A DNA stretch of 64,000 bases. Origin: Bog-756 sp963837805 (lineage in GTDB: Bacteria > Actinomycetota > Acidimicrobiia > Acidimicrobiales > RAAP-2). Each line of letters starts with the position of its first letter. Within the stretch, counting starts at the first letter, position 1. The notes beneath the pieces are model-generated. The model worked only from the letters and a program-made list of their open reading frames with translations. It was not told the origin of the DNA and searched no databases. Where the stretch lies: NCBI GenBank assembly GCA_963837805.1, contig CAWIOU010000024.1, positions 295,551-359,550 on the forward strand, in the 5' to 3' direction. Below are positions 64,000 through 64,000 of this stretch, piece by piece. The position numbers and the translations under genes are program-made.

Positions 64000-64000
64000 A

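Overview
**Organism.** The window is high-GC DNA with the gene content of an actinomycete: a mycothiol-type CPWAW disulfide/nitroreductase, a SepX/GlpR-like membrane protein, a DUF3817 protein, a cysteine dioxygenase-rhodanese pair, an ECF sigma factor coupled to a PASTA membrane protein, and many CoA-metabolism genes. I infer Actinomycetota, possibly Acidimicrobiia; there is no marker gene to settle this.

**Positions 1-40,090: ordinary chromosome.** Genes are tightly packed and mostly intact. They include the GTPase YchF; a YtrA-type GntR regulator with a membrane protein; sigma and PASTA genes; SDR and SRPBCC genes; an ABC ATPase; an amidohydrolase; an APC permease fused to an OB-fold domain; and a SET-domain protein. 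Between 19.3 and 28.9 kb lies an acyl-CoA catabolic cluster: thiolase, HMG-CoA-synthase-like/DUF35, two acyl-CoA dehydrogenases (one with a 1-bp frameshift), a CaiB-type CoA transferase, two MaoC-like half-dehydratases and an MFS carrier. After it come a phosphoesterase, an exonuclease, a DMT permease, the cysteine dioxygenase operon, a D-aminoacylase, a CysQ-like phosphatase and an Old Yellow Enzyme. The stretch ends in a tRNA-Arg (anticodon CCU).

**Positions 40,183-63,999: a candidate casposon.** Just 3' of the tRNA starts a sequence that returns in inverted orientation at the very end of the window. It is about 155 nt long and contains one block of 71 of 71 identical bases. Between these arms lie the hallmarks of a self-synthesising casposon: a solo Cas1 integrase with a C-terminal zinc ribbon and HTH (56,864-58,546), with its Glu-His-Glu active site visible, and a family B DNA polymerase (50,205-52,969) with motifs A, B and C visible. 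The polymerase is in an operon with a CxxC/AYRQRK zinc-finger protein and a P-loop ATPase. I see no cas2, no effector cas genes and no CRISPR array. Most of this module is broken by 1-nt frameshifts, so the copy looks decayed or is badly sequenced.

**Cargo.** The left third of the island (40.4-48.6 kb) is mostly intact: an ankyrin protein, small zinc-binding proteins, two lipoproteins, two type IV prepilin-like proteins flanking a superinfection-immunity-like protein, and an XRE regulator with palindromic sites. Right of Cas1 are two tandem, decayed tyrosine recombinases, a decayed phosphotransferase and small membrane-protein remnants.
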